Of a stretch of DNA of 64,000 nucleotides, positions 52,164-60,878 are shown in pieces. The DNA comes from Cohnella sp. AR92 (GTDB lineage: Bacteria; Bacillota; Bacilli; Paenibacillales; Paenibacillaceae). Both the position numbers and the translations under genes were made by a program. The notes below the pieces were generated by a model. It was not told the origin of the DNA, searched no databases, and worked only from the letters and a program-made list of their open reading frames with translations. How positions within the stretch are numbered: position 1 is the first letter of the stretch; every line of letters starts with the position of its first letter. The DNA lies in contig NZ_RZJR01000002.1 of assembly GCF_003990975.1 (NCBI RefSeq), positions 158,741-222,740 of the forward strand. The letters are read 5' to 3'.

Positions 52164-52661
52164 TTAGGATTTGGCTTGCATTCGTTTGTGCGTCAGGTAC
52201 TCGCTCTCGTAGTAAGCGAGCTCATCGCGAAGCTCCTCGTAGCTGCGGGAAATCCCGAGCACGACGTCGCGTTCGGCGCGGGACGGCTTGGCGCGGAAGC
52301 GAATCGCGTCTTGTCCCGTATAAGCGTAGCGCCCGTCTTCCGAGTAAGCTTCGTTCTTCGGATAGAAGTACGAATTGACGCAATGATGGTAAACCTCATA
52401 TAGAACCCGCTCAGCGGCGTCGGTATCGAAGTTAGGGCGACGCAGCAGCGCTCCGAGCTTCTCGTAAGCGACTTCGGAGAACACGAGCAGATGGCGAAGA
52501 TCGGACAGCAGTCCCGCATGCACGTTGACCGAGTCGTCGCTGGCGCCTTCCGTTAGCTGCGGCAGCGCAAAGTTATTAAGGAACGTCTCAAGCTGTTCGA
52601 TCGCGAATTTTAATTTCTCCCGGCTGAATTCGGCAATCGCCTTCACATTGGCGGTTGGCAT
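52164..52661 (-). CDS. ypuI: YpuI/DUF3907 family protein
   Basis: A 165-residue soluble, mostly helical protein: LKFAIEQLETFLNNF, GLLSDLRHLLVFSEVAYEKLGALLRRP, YHHCVNSYFYPKNEAYSEDGRYAYTGQDAIRF. This last segment is typical of DUF3907 (YpuI of Bacillus). Function unknown. AAGGGG precedes the ATG at 52661. Divergent from the subtilase. Confidence 0.82.
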   Translation of the reverse strand: MPTANVKAIAEFSREKLKFAIEQLETFLNNFALPQLTEGASDDSVNVHAGLLSDLRHLLVFSEVAYEKLGALLRRPNFDTDAAERVLYEVYHHCVNSYFYPKNEAYSEDGRYAYTGQDAIRFRAKPSRAERDVVLGISRSYEELRDELAYYESEYLTHKRMQAKS

Positions 52662-52868
52662 GATAAGCTTTCCCCTTTCATTCTCCACAAGCGCGTCATT
52701 CGGTTCGTATTCCTCGACTCAATCGAGGGTATGCAAAATGGTCGTCTTGTCCGAGAGACTCTGGGACATGTGACGAAAATCAAAATCATAGTACCACAAA
52801 TCGCTGGGAAACGGTACTGCCAAGGAAGAAAATAGCCGTATATTTTTGCCCCCGAACTCCAAGCTAAC

Positions 52869-52888
52869 CTTAAGAAGATCATCTTAAG
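52869..52888. promoter_or_regulatory. 20-bp near-perfect palindrome upstream of the subtilase
   Basis: CTTAAGA-AGATCA-TCTTAAG, arms of 7 bp, 29 nt before the start codon. Either a 5'-UTR hairpin close to the ribosome binding site or an operator. The rest of the 255-bp gap shows only weak promoter-like hexamers (TATATT near 52840). Confidence 0.5.
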
Positions 52889-52916
52889 CGATTGTGCAAA
52901 AGGAGGAAACGCCCTC

Positions 52917-54923
52917 GTGCGCCGCAACGCCCTCGTAGGCTTATTATTTACGGCAGGAGTAGCTTTGTTCGTCGTGCCGCTTATCGCGCCACCCAAGACT
53001 GTCAAATCCCCCGCTCCCAGCCCGGCGTCGTACCGGTCGGAGCAGCGCATGCTTACGCATTCGAATTCGCCGCAAACGTCGATTCCTAGGCGATTGACGG
53101 CTAGGGAGGAAGCCGCTTACAAGAAAACCAGCATCCAACGCGACATGGAAGCCTCGGAGAAGCTGTGCAGGCTGGATTGTACGAGGGACATGAGGAACTT
53201 CGTGGCCGAGCACGGGCGAGTTCCCGATTCCAACCGCTCTGCCCACTTGAAGCAGGTCGTTAAGGCCCATCCGCATATGGTTCAAGTGACGTGGGTGCGC
53301 AACGGAGTGCGCGTTCAGGAAGGCGAGACATCGGCTTCTCTGCTGAAGATCGCTTCCAAGGACCTTGCGCAAGCGAAGGCCTCCCTCAAGGAAGGCAAGG
53401 GCTACGAGTCGCCTTCGTTCCAATATGACGGAATGACTCATTTCGTTATGGCGCACCCGGACGGGGGCAAAAAAGGGGACGGCGTGATCGCGCTGGTCCG
53501 TACGGATATCGTGCAGGAGGTGGAACGGCATCAGCGCCGCAACTTGCGGGTCGTTCCGTATCCGGCGGAAGGCCGTTATCGCCTGGAATCGGTCGTTCCC
53601 GGCACCAACAAAGATATTACGGTACGGACGGGAGAAGACAACGGCAAGGCGAGCCACTACGCGGTGGACGAGGTCGTGGTCAAGTTCCGCAAGCCGCTTA
53701 CCGATCGGGAGCTCCTCAAGATGCGCAAGGAACTTAAACTCACGGTCGTGCGCCATCGCGGCCAAACGTACCTGTTCCGTTCGAGCAGCCACAGCATGGA
53801 CGAGCTGAAGCATTATTTCGCCAAGTGGAATCCGATCTTCGTGGAGCCTCACTACCTCTACCTGACGAACGAGAACGGCATCGCGGGATCGGACGCTGGC
53901 AAAGGCCCCGAGGTGATCCCGAACGACACCCTGTACTCGCAGTACCAATGGAATCTGCCGGAGATCGCGACGGAGAAGGGCTGGACCGTAACTCGCGGCA
54001 AGGATGATATTGTGGTGGCCGTCGTGGACACGGGCGTGCAGATGGATCATCCCGATCTGCAGGGACGCCTTGTCGAAGGCAAAAACATTATCGATCCCTC
54101 CGCGAAGCCGAACGACGACGTCGGACATGGCACCCACGTCGCCGGCATCATCGCCGCCAAGGTCAACAATAACGAAGGCATCGCCGGCATGACCTGGCAG
54201 ACCAAGATCATGCCCGTCAAGGTACTGGACAGCTCGGGAGCCGGAACGGCCTACTCCGTGGCGGAAGGAATCATCTGGGCGGCCGATCACGGCGCGAACG
54301 TCATTAACATGAGCCTCGGCAACTACGCATCCGCCGAGTTCCTCCATGACGCCGTCAAGTACGCTCACGATAAAGGCGTCGTGCTGATCGCGGCCAGCGG
54401 CAACGACAATACGGATCAGCCCGGTTATCCGGCGGCCTATCCGGAAGTATTCGCCGTCGCGGCGACGAATCAGGACGAATCGAAAGCCGAATACTCCAAC
54501 TTCGGGGACTACATCGATGTCGCCGCCCCAGGCACTTCGATCGCCAGCACCTACCCGGGGAGCCGTTATGCCGCTTTGTCGGGCACGTCGATGGCAAGCC
54601 CCCATGTCTCCGCTCTTGCCTCTCTTGTCCGGGCAGCCAATCCTTCCCTGACGAATGAGCAAGTCATGGAGCTGCTGCGAAGCACCGCGAAGGATCTCGG
54701 AGCCAAGGGCAAGGACGCGGACTTCGGGTATGGGCAGATCGACGTGAATGCGGCCGTGGCGGCCGCTAGCGGCGGAGGCGTCGGCGGAGGCATCGGAGCC
54801 GCGCCGAACGCGGAACCGGCCGCAAGCGCGGAAGCGGGAGCGGCCGCCGGATCGCTGCAGCTCTATCCTCAGCGGGTACGGCGCGAGGTGGAGGATCTGC
54901 TGCGAAGCCGCCCGTCTCCTTGA
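52917..54923 (+). CDS. Secreted S8 family subtilisin-like protease
   Basis: Serine protease of 668 residues with the catalytic triad Asp371 (AVVDTGVQMDHP), His404 (GHGTHVAGI) and Ser558 (SGTSMASPH). N-terminal signal peptide or anchor (about 5-25), a long pro-region (26-320) whose later part (VVVKFRKPLTDRELLKMRKELKL) resembles the fervidolysin/thermitase propeptide, then the catalytic domain from NDTLYSQYQWNLPEIATEKGW to about 615 and a Gly/Ala-rich tail ending in a short basic helix. Start GTG at 52917 with AGGAGG 10 nt upstream. Probably an extracellular scavenging or processing protease. Single gene with a terminator. Confidence 0.94.
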   Translation: MRRNALVGLLFTAGVALFVVPLIAPPKTVKSPAPSPASYRSEQRMLTHSNSPQTSIPRRLTAREEAAYKKTSIQRDMEASEKLCRLDCTRDMRNFVAEHGRVPDSNRSAHLKQVVKAHPHMVQVTWVRNGVRVQEGETSASLLKIASKDLAQAKASLKEGKGYESPSFQYDGMTHFVMAHPDGGKKGDGVIALVRTDIVQEVERHQRRNLRVVPYPAEGRYRLESVVPGTNKDITVRTGEDNGKASHYAVDEVVVKFRKPLTDRELLKMRKELKLTVVRHRGQTYLFRSSSHSMDELKHYFAKWNPIFVEPHYLYLTNENGIAGSDAGKGPEVIPNDTLYSQYQWNLPEIATEKGWTVTRGKDDIVVAVVDTGVQMDHPDLQGRLVEGKNIIDPSAKPNDDVGHGTHVAGIIAAKVNNNEGIAGMTWQTKIMPVKVLDSSGAGTAYSVAEGIIWAADHGANVINMSLGNYASAEFLHDAVKYAHDKGVVLIAASGNDNTDQPGYPAAYPEVFAVAATNQDESKAEYSNFGDYIDVAAPGTSIASTYPGSRYAALSGTSMASPHVSALASLVRAANPSLTNEQVMELLRSTAKDLGAKGKDADFGYGQIDVNAAVAAASGGGVGGGIGAAPNAEPAASAEAGAAAGSLQLYPQRVRREVEDLLRSRPSP

Positions 54924-54930
54924 TCGTGCG

Positions 54931-54969
54931 AGAACCTGAGAAGGCTGAATAGCCGACTCAGGTTTTTTG
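54931..54969 (+). terminator. Subtilase terminator
   Basis: AACCTGAG / CTCAGGTT, 8 bp, enclosing an inner GGCT/AGCC stem, followed by TTTTTTG (overlapping the stem). Confidence 0.9.
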
Positions 54970-55060
54970 TCGTTTTTCATGCTTTTTTAAGCATTTGCTT
55001 GTACAATGATAAAAGCTATGTCCATGTGGCAATACATAGAAAGAAGGGAAGAGATCCTCC

Positions 55061-55786
55061 TTGCAGAAAGCGCAGAGAAAAGCAGAAGAAAGGCAACGAA
55101 AGGAACAGCAAAAGAAACAGAAGCAGCGCCAGATGAGAGTCATTATGTGGTCGACGGCCGCCGTTTTTGTCGCTTTAATAGCCATAGTCGTTATTTTCAA
55201 GCCGGATCCGAAGCCCGTCGCTTTGAATTATGAAGGAGCGCCGCTGCTCGGCTCCGAGGACGCTCCCGTTAAGCTGGCCGAATTCGGCGACTTCAAGTGC
55301 CCGGCTTGCCGTTACTTCACCCTTAGCGTTCTTCCGGAGATTCAAGAGAAATACATCGATACCGGCAAAGTCTCCCTGTCCTTCTTCAACTATCCGATCA
55401 TCAGCGCCGATTCGACGACGGCTGCGCTCGCCGCCCAATCGGTTTATCATCAGAGCAACGAAGAGTTCTGGAAGTATTACGAGGAACTGTACAACAAGCA
55501 GCCCGATGAGAGTATTGCCTGGGCAACGACCGACTACCTGGTCGATCTGGCGAAGTCGCTCGACTTGAAGATCGATTACGACAAGCTGAGAAGCGACATC
55601 GAGAACAAAACGTACCAGAGCGAGATCGACGAACAGAACAAGCTTGCGCAGAAAGAACAATTCCCGGGAACTCCCGCCGTGCTGGTCGACGGCAAAAGAC
55701 TGGACGACAGCGTCTCGCTCGATCCGAAGAAGTTCCTGGAGAGAATCGAGAAAGCCGTTAACGACGCAGCAAAAGAGAACGCTTGA
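55061..55786 (+). CDS. bdbD: Membrane-anchored thiol-disulfide oxidoreductase BdbD (DsbA-like)
   Basis: A 241-residue protein with a very basic Gln/Lys/Arg cytoplasmic N-terminus (1-25), one transmembrane anchor (about 27-45) and an extracellular DsbA-type thioredoxin fold with the active site FKCPACRYF (C-P-A-C near 79-82) and cis-Pro loop FPGTPAVLVDG (about 201-211). Oxidises cysteines of exported proteins. Start TTG at 55061; the basic leader is typical of the family, so a later ATG (MRVIMW) is less likely. Nearly abuts bdbC. Confidence 0.92.
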   Translation: MQKAQRKAEERQRKEQQKKQKQRQMRVIMWSTAAVFVALIAIVVIFKPDPKPVALNYEGAPLLGSEDAPVKLAEFGDFKCPACRYFTLSVLPEIQEKYIDTGKVSLSFFNYPIISADSTTAALAAQSVYHQSNEEFWKYYEELYNKQPDESIAWATTDYLVDLAKSLDLKIDYDKLRSDIENKTYQSEIDEQNKLAQKEQFPGTPAVLVDGKRLDDSVSLDPKKFLERIEKAVNDAAKENA

Positions 55787-55800
55787 CGGAGGAATGGCGC

Positions 55801-56253
55801 GTGGTCTCCCTAATCCGCAATTATGGGCTCTACATGGCTTGGGTCGTCTCTCTCGCGGCGACCGGAGGAAGCTTGTTTCTCAGCGAAGTGATGCACTACA
55901 TTCCTTGCGACTTATGCTGGTACCAGAGAATCCTCATGTATCCGCAGGTACTGCTGCTCGGAAGAGCCGCCCTCAAGGAGGATCGGCGAATCATCGGGTA
56001 CGTCCTGCCGCTTAGCGTCATCGGAGGCTTGTTCTCCCTTTATCATTATGCGGAACAGAAGGTACCGGGCTTCGGCGGTGTCGTCCCTTGCCGATCCGGA
56101 GTTCCTTGCAGCAAGGACTACCTGGATTGGTTCGGCATCATCACGATTCCGCTGCTCGCTTTGATCGCTTTCGCGCTGATCACGGCCCTGCTCATCGCGC
56201 TGAAAGCGGTAAGCAAGCAAGCAACGCCGGATGAGGAAGAGCTTGAAGATTGA
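55801..56253 (+). CDS. bdbC: Disulfide bond formation protein BdbC (DsbB-like)
   Basis: A 150-residue membrane protein with four helices and the DsbB/BdbC cysteines: PCDLCWYQRILMYP (C-x2-C near 35-38) and VVPCRSGVPC (near 97-103). Reoxidises BdbD and passes electrons to quinone. GTG at 55801 is chosen because GGAGG lies 8 nt upstream; an in-frame TTG at 55783 would overlap bdbD. Partner of bdbD in one transcript, terminated by the hairpin shared with rnpB. Confidence 0.94.
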   Translation: MVSLIRNYGLYMAWVVSLAATGGSLFLSEVMHYIPCDLCWYQRILMYPQVLLLGRAALKEDRRIIGYVLPLSVIGGLFSLYHYAEQKVPGFGGVVPCRSGVPCSKDYLDWFGIITIPLLALIAFALITALLIALKAVSKQATPDEEELED

Positions 56254-56265
56254 TTCCATAAGCAA

Positions 56266-56311
56266 ATGCAAGAACCCCCGCAAGGCCGATGCCTTGCGGG
56301 GGTTCTTGCAT
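56266..56311. terminator. 21-bp perfect hairpin between bdbC and rnpB
   Basis: A perfect 21-bp stem (56266-56286 / 56291-56311) with loop CGAT. It is the 3' terminator of rnpB on the minus strand (followed by TTTGCTTATGG) and probably also of bdbC on the plus strand, where no U-tract follows. Confidence 0.88.
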
Positions 56312-56312
56312 G

Positions 56313-56794
56313 CCGGAAAGTTTGCCGTAAGCCGGGTTCTGTACTTCCGGTGGTATCGCGGACCGGGCGGTCCTCCCACGGATGGAAGCGACAATCATCT
56401 TTCTAGGCGTACCGTTGCCGGCACGCTCAAGCGACCAACCCGAACGCGCCCCGGGCTAGGGCTGCAGTCTCGAAGACTGCTGCGTTCCTCTTCGGTCTTG
56501 CTCCAGATGGGGTTTACCAGGCGCATGGTCACCCATGCCCCTCGTGGTCTCTTACACCACGGTTCCACCCTTGCCTGTTCTCAATCCCCACAAAGTGACG
56601 GTAAGCTTCGAAGCTTATTCCGATTACTTTGCGGGGGCCCCAAAACCAGTTCGGGGATGAGTCATCGGCGGTCCATTTCTGTGGCACTATCCTTCGGCTC
56701 GCGCCGACTGGACGTTATCCAGCATCCTGCCCTATGGAGCCCGGACTTTCCTCTCGCGGCTCGCGCCGCCAGCGATTGTCTGTCAAACTTTCCG
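56313..56794 (-). ncRNA. rnpB: RNase P RNA, B-type
   Basis: Catalytic RNA that matures the 5' ends of tRNAs. Universal RNase P signatures are present on the minus strand in order: GAGGAAAGTCCGGGCTC (P4/J3-4), GGCAGGATGCTGGATAACG, AAGGGTGGAACCGTGGTGTAAGAGACCAC, AGAAAGATGATTGTCGC and ACAGAACCCGGCTTA near the 3' end. The ends pair as helix P1: CGGAAAGTTTG at 56794-56784 with CAAACTTTCCG at 56323-56313. About 480 nt, longer than the roughly 400 nt of B. subtilis; extra length includes UUCG-capped hairpins, for example AAGCTTCGAAGCTT near 56610. Own promoter and terminator. Confidence 0.96.
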
Positions 56795-56807
56795 ATGCGC
56801 AACGTCT

Positions 56808-56836
56808 AGTATACAAGGATTCGCCGGAGATTACAA
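56808..56836 (-). promoter_or_regulatory. rnpB promoter
   Basis: Minus strand: TTGTAA (56836-56831), 17-nt spacer, TATACT (56813-56808), placing the transcription start at about 56800, a few bases before helix P1. Confidence 0.88.
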
Positions 56837-56910
56837 ACGGCAATGTATTCCGAAAACCCTTATTATCCGGATATTCCGCCTGATCCTTCCACTTTCACCT
56901 ATCCAAGGAG

Positions 56911-58026
56911 TTATCTCAAGCGGAATGGCTCCGTGTGGATAGTCGACGCGATAACCTCGGTCTCGTATCCCTGTTCTTGAAGCTTGCCGCGAAGCCATTC
57001 CGCCGTCTTCGGCTTCATGATCTTCTCCGCGTTATGCCCCGGATCGACGATAGCGAGTCCCATCACCTCCGCGTCCTGGGCGGTGTGGTAGTCGATATCG
57101 CCCGTCACCAGTACGTCGGCTCCCGCGAACTTGGCGTGATGAATGTAACGCGAGCCGGAGCCTCCCAGCACGGCCACCTTGCGGATCGTACGGCTTCCGT
57201 CGCCGACTACGCGCACGAACGGTACGTCGAACGCCAGCTTGACCCGCTCGGCGAACTCGTCCAGGCTCTCGGAAGCCGGCAAGGCGCCTACGCGGCCGAG
57301 TCCGAAGGTTCTGCCCTTCAGGTCCATCGGGTACAGATCGTAGGCGACTTCCTCGTAAGGATGAGCTTTCAGCATCGCTTGAATAACCGCCTTGCGAACG
57401 CTGTCCGGAACGACGGTCTCGATTCTCACCTCTTCGACGGCTTCCCGTTTGCCTTGCTGGCCGATGAAAGGGTTCGTGCCTTCTCTAGGCAGGAACGTTC
57501 CCGTCCCCTCCACGTTAAAGCTGCAATCGCTGTAATGGCCGATCCAGCCCGCTCCCGCTCCGAACAAGGCCGCTCTCACCTTGTCGGCGTGATCTTTAGG
57601 CACGAATACGGCCAGCTTGGACAGCTTGTCGGTATGGACCTCCTCCAGCACCGCGCGCCCTTCCAGGCCAAGCGCCTCCGCCATCCAATCGTTCATGCCG
57701 CCGTCGGCGGTATCCAGATTCGTATGCGCCACGTACACCGCGATGTCGTTCTTCAGCAGGCTTGCCATCAACGCTCCGGCCGGCGTGTCCGTCTGCAGAT
57801 GCTTGAGCGGACGATAGATCGGAGCGTGGTGGGCGATGATAAGTTCCGCTCCAAGGGAAGCCGCCTCTGCCGCAACCTCGGCATTCACGTCAAGGGCGAT
57901 CAGTACCTTCTTCACTTCTTTGCGCAGCGAACCGATCTGCAGGCCGATCCGGTCGTCGGGAACGGCGTAATGCTTGGGCGCAAGCTTATCCATGTACTGG
58001 ATTATCGTTTCTCCTCTGGCAAACAT
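56911..58026 (-). CDS. Nif3-like dinuclear metal centre protein (YqfO type)
   Basis: A 371-residue protein with the split Nif3 domain: N-terminal part with LQIGSLRKEVKKVLIALDVNAEVAAEAASLGAELIIAHHAPIY (H-H-x-P metal site about 68-71) and C-terminal part with GDIDYHTAQDAEVMGLAIVDPGHNAEK, enclosing a CutA1/PII-like insert (about 130-235: KLAVFVPKDHADKVRAALF) as in B. subtilis YqfO. GTP cyclohydrolase I type 2 activity has been proposed for relatives. ATG at 58026 with GGAGGTG upstream; overlaps trmK by 25 bp, as expected for the yqfN-yqfO pair. Confidence 0.93.
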   Translation of the reverse strand: MFARGETIIQYMDKLAPKHYAVPDDRIGLQIGSLRKEVKKVLIALDVNAEVAAEAASLGAELIIAHHAPIYRPLKHLQTDTPAGALMASLLKNDIAVYVAHTNLDTADGGMNDWMAEALGLEGRAVLEEVHTDKLSKLAVFVPKDHADKVRAALFGAGAGWIGHYSDCSFNVEGTGTFLPREGTNPFIGQQGKREAVEEVRIETVVPDSVRKAVIQAMLKAHPYEEVAYDLYPMDLKGRTFGLGRVGALPASESLDEFAERVKLAFDVPFVRVVGDGSRTIRKVAVLGGSGSRYIHHAKFAGADVLVTGDIDYHTAQDAEVMGLAIVDPGHNAEKIMKPKTAEWLRGKLQEQGYETEVIASTIHTEPFRLR

Positions 58027-58799
58027 GCGAGCACCTCCCTGATCCTGGCGTTGAGCGTCTCCCATTCCTTCGCTTTCTCGGCCGCTTCCCGGGTGCTCGA
58101 CTTCCGCAGTTGACCGATAATCTTCTCCCGTTTGGCGAGCTCTTGCTCCCACTTGCCCAGGAATTCCTCCGATGGCGAGCGCAGCAGCAGCGGACCCATC
58201 GCGAGCATCAGCTCTTCCGGAACTCGCGGGCAGCAAGGAGACAGATCCGTGCCTCGATAGAGATCCGCGATCCGTTCCGGTGCCTTGCCCTTCTCGGCCC
58301 GTTCCGCCAGCAGCAGCGTATAATATTCGCCGTCCTCATACAAGATTCGTTCCTTGGCAAGCACGAAATCATGCCGGTTCAACCAGTTTCTCACCTGATC
58401 TTCCGCCACGTGCGGGGAAAGTACCAGCGTCTGCACCGAATCCAGAAGCGAACCGGCATCTTCCAACAGCCGGATCATCAAGCTTCCTCCCATGCCGGCA
58501 ATGCAGACCGTATCGACTTCTCCCGGTTGAAGCACGGAGAGGCCGTCCCCATTCCGCACGGAGATCGTGTCCTGCAGCCCGGCGGAAGCCACCTGCCTCC
58601 GGGCGGCTTCGACCGGCCCCAGATGCACGTCCCCGGCAACCGCGCTGCGGATTCGCCCTGAGCTCGCCAAGTAGACCGGAAGCAGCGCGTGATCGGTCCC
58701 GATATCGGCGAAACGGGCTCCGTCGGGAACCCATTCGGCGAGCGCCGTCAAGCGGCGGGATAACTTCAAATTCGATGCATTGGCCTTCGTATCCGTCAT
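58002..58799 (-). CDS. trmK: tRNA (adenine22-N1) methyltransferase TrmK
   Basis: SAM-dependent enzyme of 265 residues making m1A22 in bacterial tRNAs. Rossmann motif FADIGTDHALLPVYLA (about 30-45), GDGLSVLQPGEVDTVCIAGMGGSLMIRLLED (about 84-114; G-M-G-G is diagnostic), SPHVAEDQVRNWL, and a C-terminal coiled coil with KREKIIGQLRKSS. Orthologue of YqfN. Three bases after the preceding membrane protein gene; weak ribosome binding site, so likely coupled. Confidence 0.94.
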   Translation of the reverse strand: MTDTKANASNLKLSRRLTALAEWVPDGARFADIGTDHALLPVYLASSGRIRSAVAGDVHLGPVEAARRQVASAGLQDTISVRNGDGLSVLQPGEVDTVCIAGMGGSLMIRLLEDAGSLLDSVQTLVLSPHVAEDQVRNWLNRHDFVLAKERILYEDGEYYTLLLAERAEKGKAPERIADLYRGTDLSPCCPRVPEELMLAMGPLLLRSPSEEFLGKWEQELAKREKIIGQLRKSSTREAAEKAKEWETLNARIREVLACLPEEKR

Positions 58800-58802
58800 T
58801 CG

Positions 58803-59636
58803 TTAAACAACCCATTCCATCCATTTTTTTCTGAACCGATAGAGGATCACGCTAAGAAGCAGCGCCTTCGCAATCCATTCTCCGATAATAAAGCCGCCCT
58901 TTATTCCTAATAATGCCGAATAAAGTTCCGGCATAAACCACAGCACGAGAGCCGTCCCGAACAGGACGCCGCCGGCCGACTTGAACTTCGCGTGAGCGAA
59001 CCAACTGAGCCAGCTGAACAGCAAGGAAGCCGGAAGCCAATAGAGCTGCACCTCGAACCGGGAAGGATCGGAGGTATGCTGCCAGAGCAGGCTTGCGTAT
59101 AGCGCCACGACCGCCATCCAACCGGCCCAATGCAGCAGCCCGATGCGCAGGCCTATCCCGCATACGATCCAGACGAGAGCGCAGATTCCGGTCAAGATCA
59201 AAGGCCCCGGCCCGCCGGTCCATCCGTGAAGCTTAAGCAGGGCGACCCCTGAAGCCAGCAAATAAAGGACTCCGCCTAACGTCAGCAGATAGGCTCGTTT
59301 GGGAAGCCGTTCCCTCCACCAAGCGCTTCCTGCGACGAAACCGCTGGTTCCGAGGCCGACGATGGCGATTTGCAATAGGAGGGGAAACACGCTAAAATGA
59401 AGTACGATCAAACAAATGCTTACAAATAAACCAAAAACAAGGAACCACTCTTTGCGCGTCGCTTTATTTATTCTTTGAATGGCGGCTCCGACCATATTCT
59501 TCGGCTTATCTGCCAAATCATCCAAATATAAATTTTGCAAGAAGTCGCAATATTGCTCGGGAAGCATCTTCCCGCGCCGCCAAGCCTCAATCTCGTTAAC
59601 GATCAGCTTCTTCTTATCCTCATCCAGCACGGACAT
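58803..59636 (-). CDS. Membrane protein of unknown function
   Basis: A 277-residue protein not recognised with certainty. Soluble N-terminal part (1-60; LIVNEIEAWRRGKMLPEQYCDFLQNLYLDD, which resembles the short N-terminal module of some DUF2157-like membrane proteins) followed by about eight hydrophobic helices. In B. subtilis cytochrome cccA lies between sigA and yqfN; here this gene takes the place. The ribosome binding site GGAG is 13 nt before the ATG, rather far. Likely co-transcribed with trmK and nif3. Confidence 0.8.
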   Translation of the reverse strand: MSVLDEDKKKLIVNEIEAWRRGKMLPEQYCDFLQNLYLDDLADKPKNMVGAAIQRINKATRKEWFLVFGLFVSICLIVLHFSVFPLLLQIAIVGLGTSGFVAGSAWWRERLPKRAYLLTLGGVLYLLASGVALLKLHGWTGGPGPLILTGICALVWIVCGIGLRIGLLHWAGWMAVVALYASLLWQHTSDPSRFEVQLYWLPASLLFSWLSWFAHAKFKSAGGVLFGTALVLWFMPELYSALLGIKGGFIIGEWIAKALLLSVILYRFRKKWMEWVV

Positions 59637-59659
59637 CGGGATTGAACGCTCCTCTCGAA

Positions 59660-59714
59660 CAAAAAGACCTCCAACCGTCTAGGTAGAAGGTCTCCAAAAC
59701 AGGTTAATACCTGT
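59660..59714 (-). terminator. rpoD terminator region (two hairpins)
   Basis: Minus strand: a small ACAGGT / ACCTGT hairpin (59714-59699) ending in TTTT, then AGACCT / AGGTCT (59693-59665) ending in TTTTTG. Together they separate rpoD from the downstream genes. Confidence 0.7.
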
Positions 59715-59720
59715 ATCGGC

Positions 59721-60839
59721 TTATTCGAGGAAATCCTTTAGTCGTTTGCTCCGGCTAGGGTGGCGAAGCTTCCGCAGCGCCTTCGCTTCGATCTGGCGAA
59801 TCCGTTCGCGGGTAACGCCGAACACCTTGCCAACTTCCTCCAGCGTGCGAGTCCGCCCGTCATCGAGGCCGAATCTCAGCCTCAGCACGTTCTCTTCCCG
59901 CTCGGTCAACGTATCCAGCACATCTTCCAATTGTTCCTTCAACAGCTCATAAGCCGCGGCGTCAGCCGGCGCCAGCGCCTCTTGGTCTTCGATAAAATCG
60001 CCCAGGTGAGAATCGTCTTCTTCGCCGATCGGCGTCTCGAGAGAAACCGGTTCCTGCGCGATCTTCATGATCTCGCGGACCTTATCGACGCTAAGCTCCA
60101 TTTGCTCGGCGATTTCTTCCGGGGTCGGCTCGCGTCCCAGCTCTTGGAGAAGCTGACGGGATACGCGAATCAGCTTGTTGATCGTCTCGACCATGTGGAC
60201 CGGAATCCGGATCGTACGCGCTTGGTCGGCAATCGCGCGCGTGATCGCTTGCCGAATCCACCAGGTGGCATACGTACTGAACTTATAGCCCTTCGTATGG
60301 TCGAATTTCTCGACAGCCTTAAGAAGACCCATGTTGCCCTCTTGAATAAGGTCGAGGAAGAGCATGCCTCGTCCGACGTATCTCTTGGCGATGCTGACGA
60401 CCAGGCGGAGGTTCGCTTCCGCCAGGCGCTTCTTGGCCTCTTCGCCGTCGAAGCCGCCGATCTCGATCTTCTTGGCGAGCTCGACTTCGTCGTCCGCCCC
60501 TAGCAGCGGAACTCGTCCGATTTCCTTGAGGTACATCCGGACCGGGTCATTGATCTTGATGCCCGGCGGCAACGACAAGTCATCGTCGAAGTTGAATTCA
60601 TCGTGGCCTTCCTCGTCGCTGTTGCGGTCGTCGTGATCGTTCACGACCTCGATGCCGATATCGGCCAGCTGTTCGAAGAATTCGTCGATTTGATCTGTAT
60701 CTTGATCGTAAGGAGAGAGCCTCTCCATGATGTCTTTATAGGTCAGGGAACCCTTCTTCTTCCCCTGTTCCATCAATTGGGCTTTAACCTGCTCAAGGGT
60801 AAGTTCCGTCTCAAGCCCAGTGTGTTGATCGTTCGCCAT
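59721..60839 (-). CDS. sigA: RNA polymerase housekeeping sigma factor SigA (RpoD)
   Basis: Primary sigma factor of 372 residues. Region 1.1 at the N-terminus, region 1.2 [16 protein letters not shown] (about 98-113), region 2 with [57 protein letters not shown] (about 141-196), region 3, and region 4.2 [30 protein letters not shown] (about 333-362). The non-conserved region between 1.2 and 2 is absent, as in Bacillus SigA. GGGAG before the ATG at 60839; a longer in-frame form lacks a site. Forms the dnaG-sigA core of the macromolecular synthesis operon. Confidence 0.99.
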   Translation of the reverse strand: MANDQHTGLETELTLEQVKAQLMEQGKKKGSLTYKDIMERLSPYDQDTDQIDEFFEQLADIGIEVVNDHDDRNSDEEGHDEFNFDDDLSLPPGIKINDPVRMYLKEIGRVPLLGADDEVELAKKIEIGGFDGEEAKKRLAEANLRLVVSIAKRYVGRGMLFLDLIQEGNMGLLKAVEKFDHTKGYKFSTYATWWIRQAITRAIADQARTIRIPVHMVETINKLIRVSRQLLQELGREPTPEEIAEQMELSVDKVREIMKIAQEPVSLETPIGEEDDSHLGDFIEDQEALAPADAAAYELLKEQLEDVLDTLTEREENVLRLRFGLDDGRTRTLEEVGKVFGVTRERIRQIEAKALRKLRHPSRSKRLKDFLE

Positions 60840-60878
60840 TACCGACTCCCTCCTCCCCGGAAAATAAGCAGCCAACTC

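Noticed and set aside
56500-56560. T-box-like AAGGGTGGAACC sequence on the minus strand
   Set aside because: It lies inside the RNase P RNA, where the same string is a normal conserved segment; no specifier stem or downstream aminoacyl gene.
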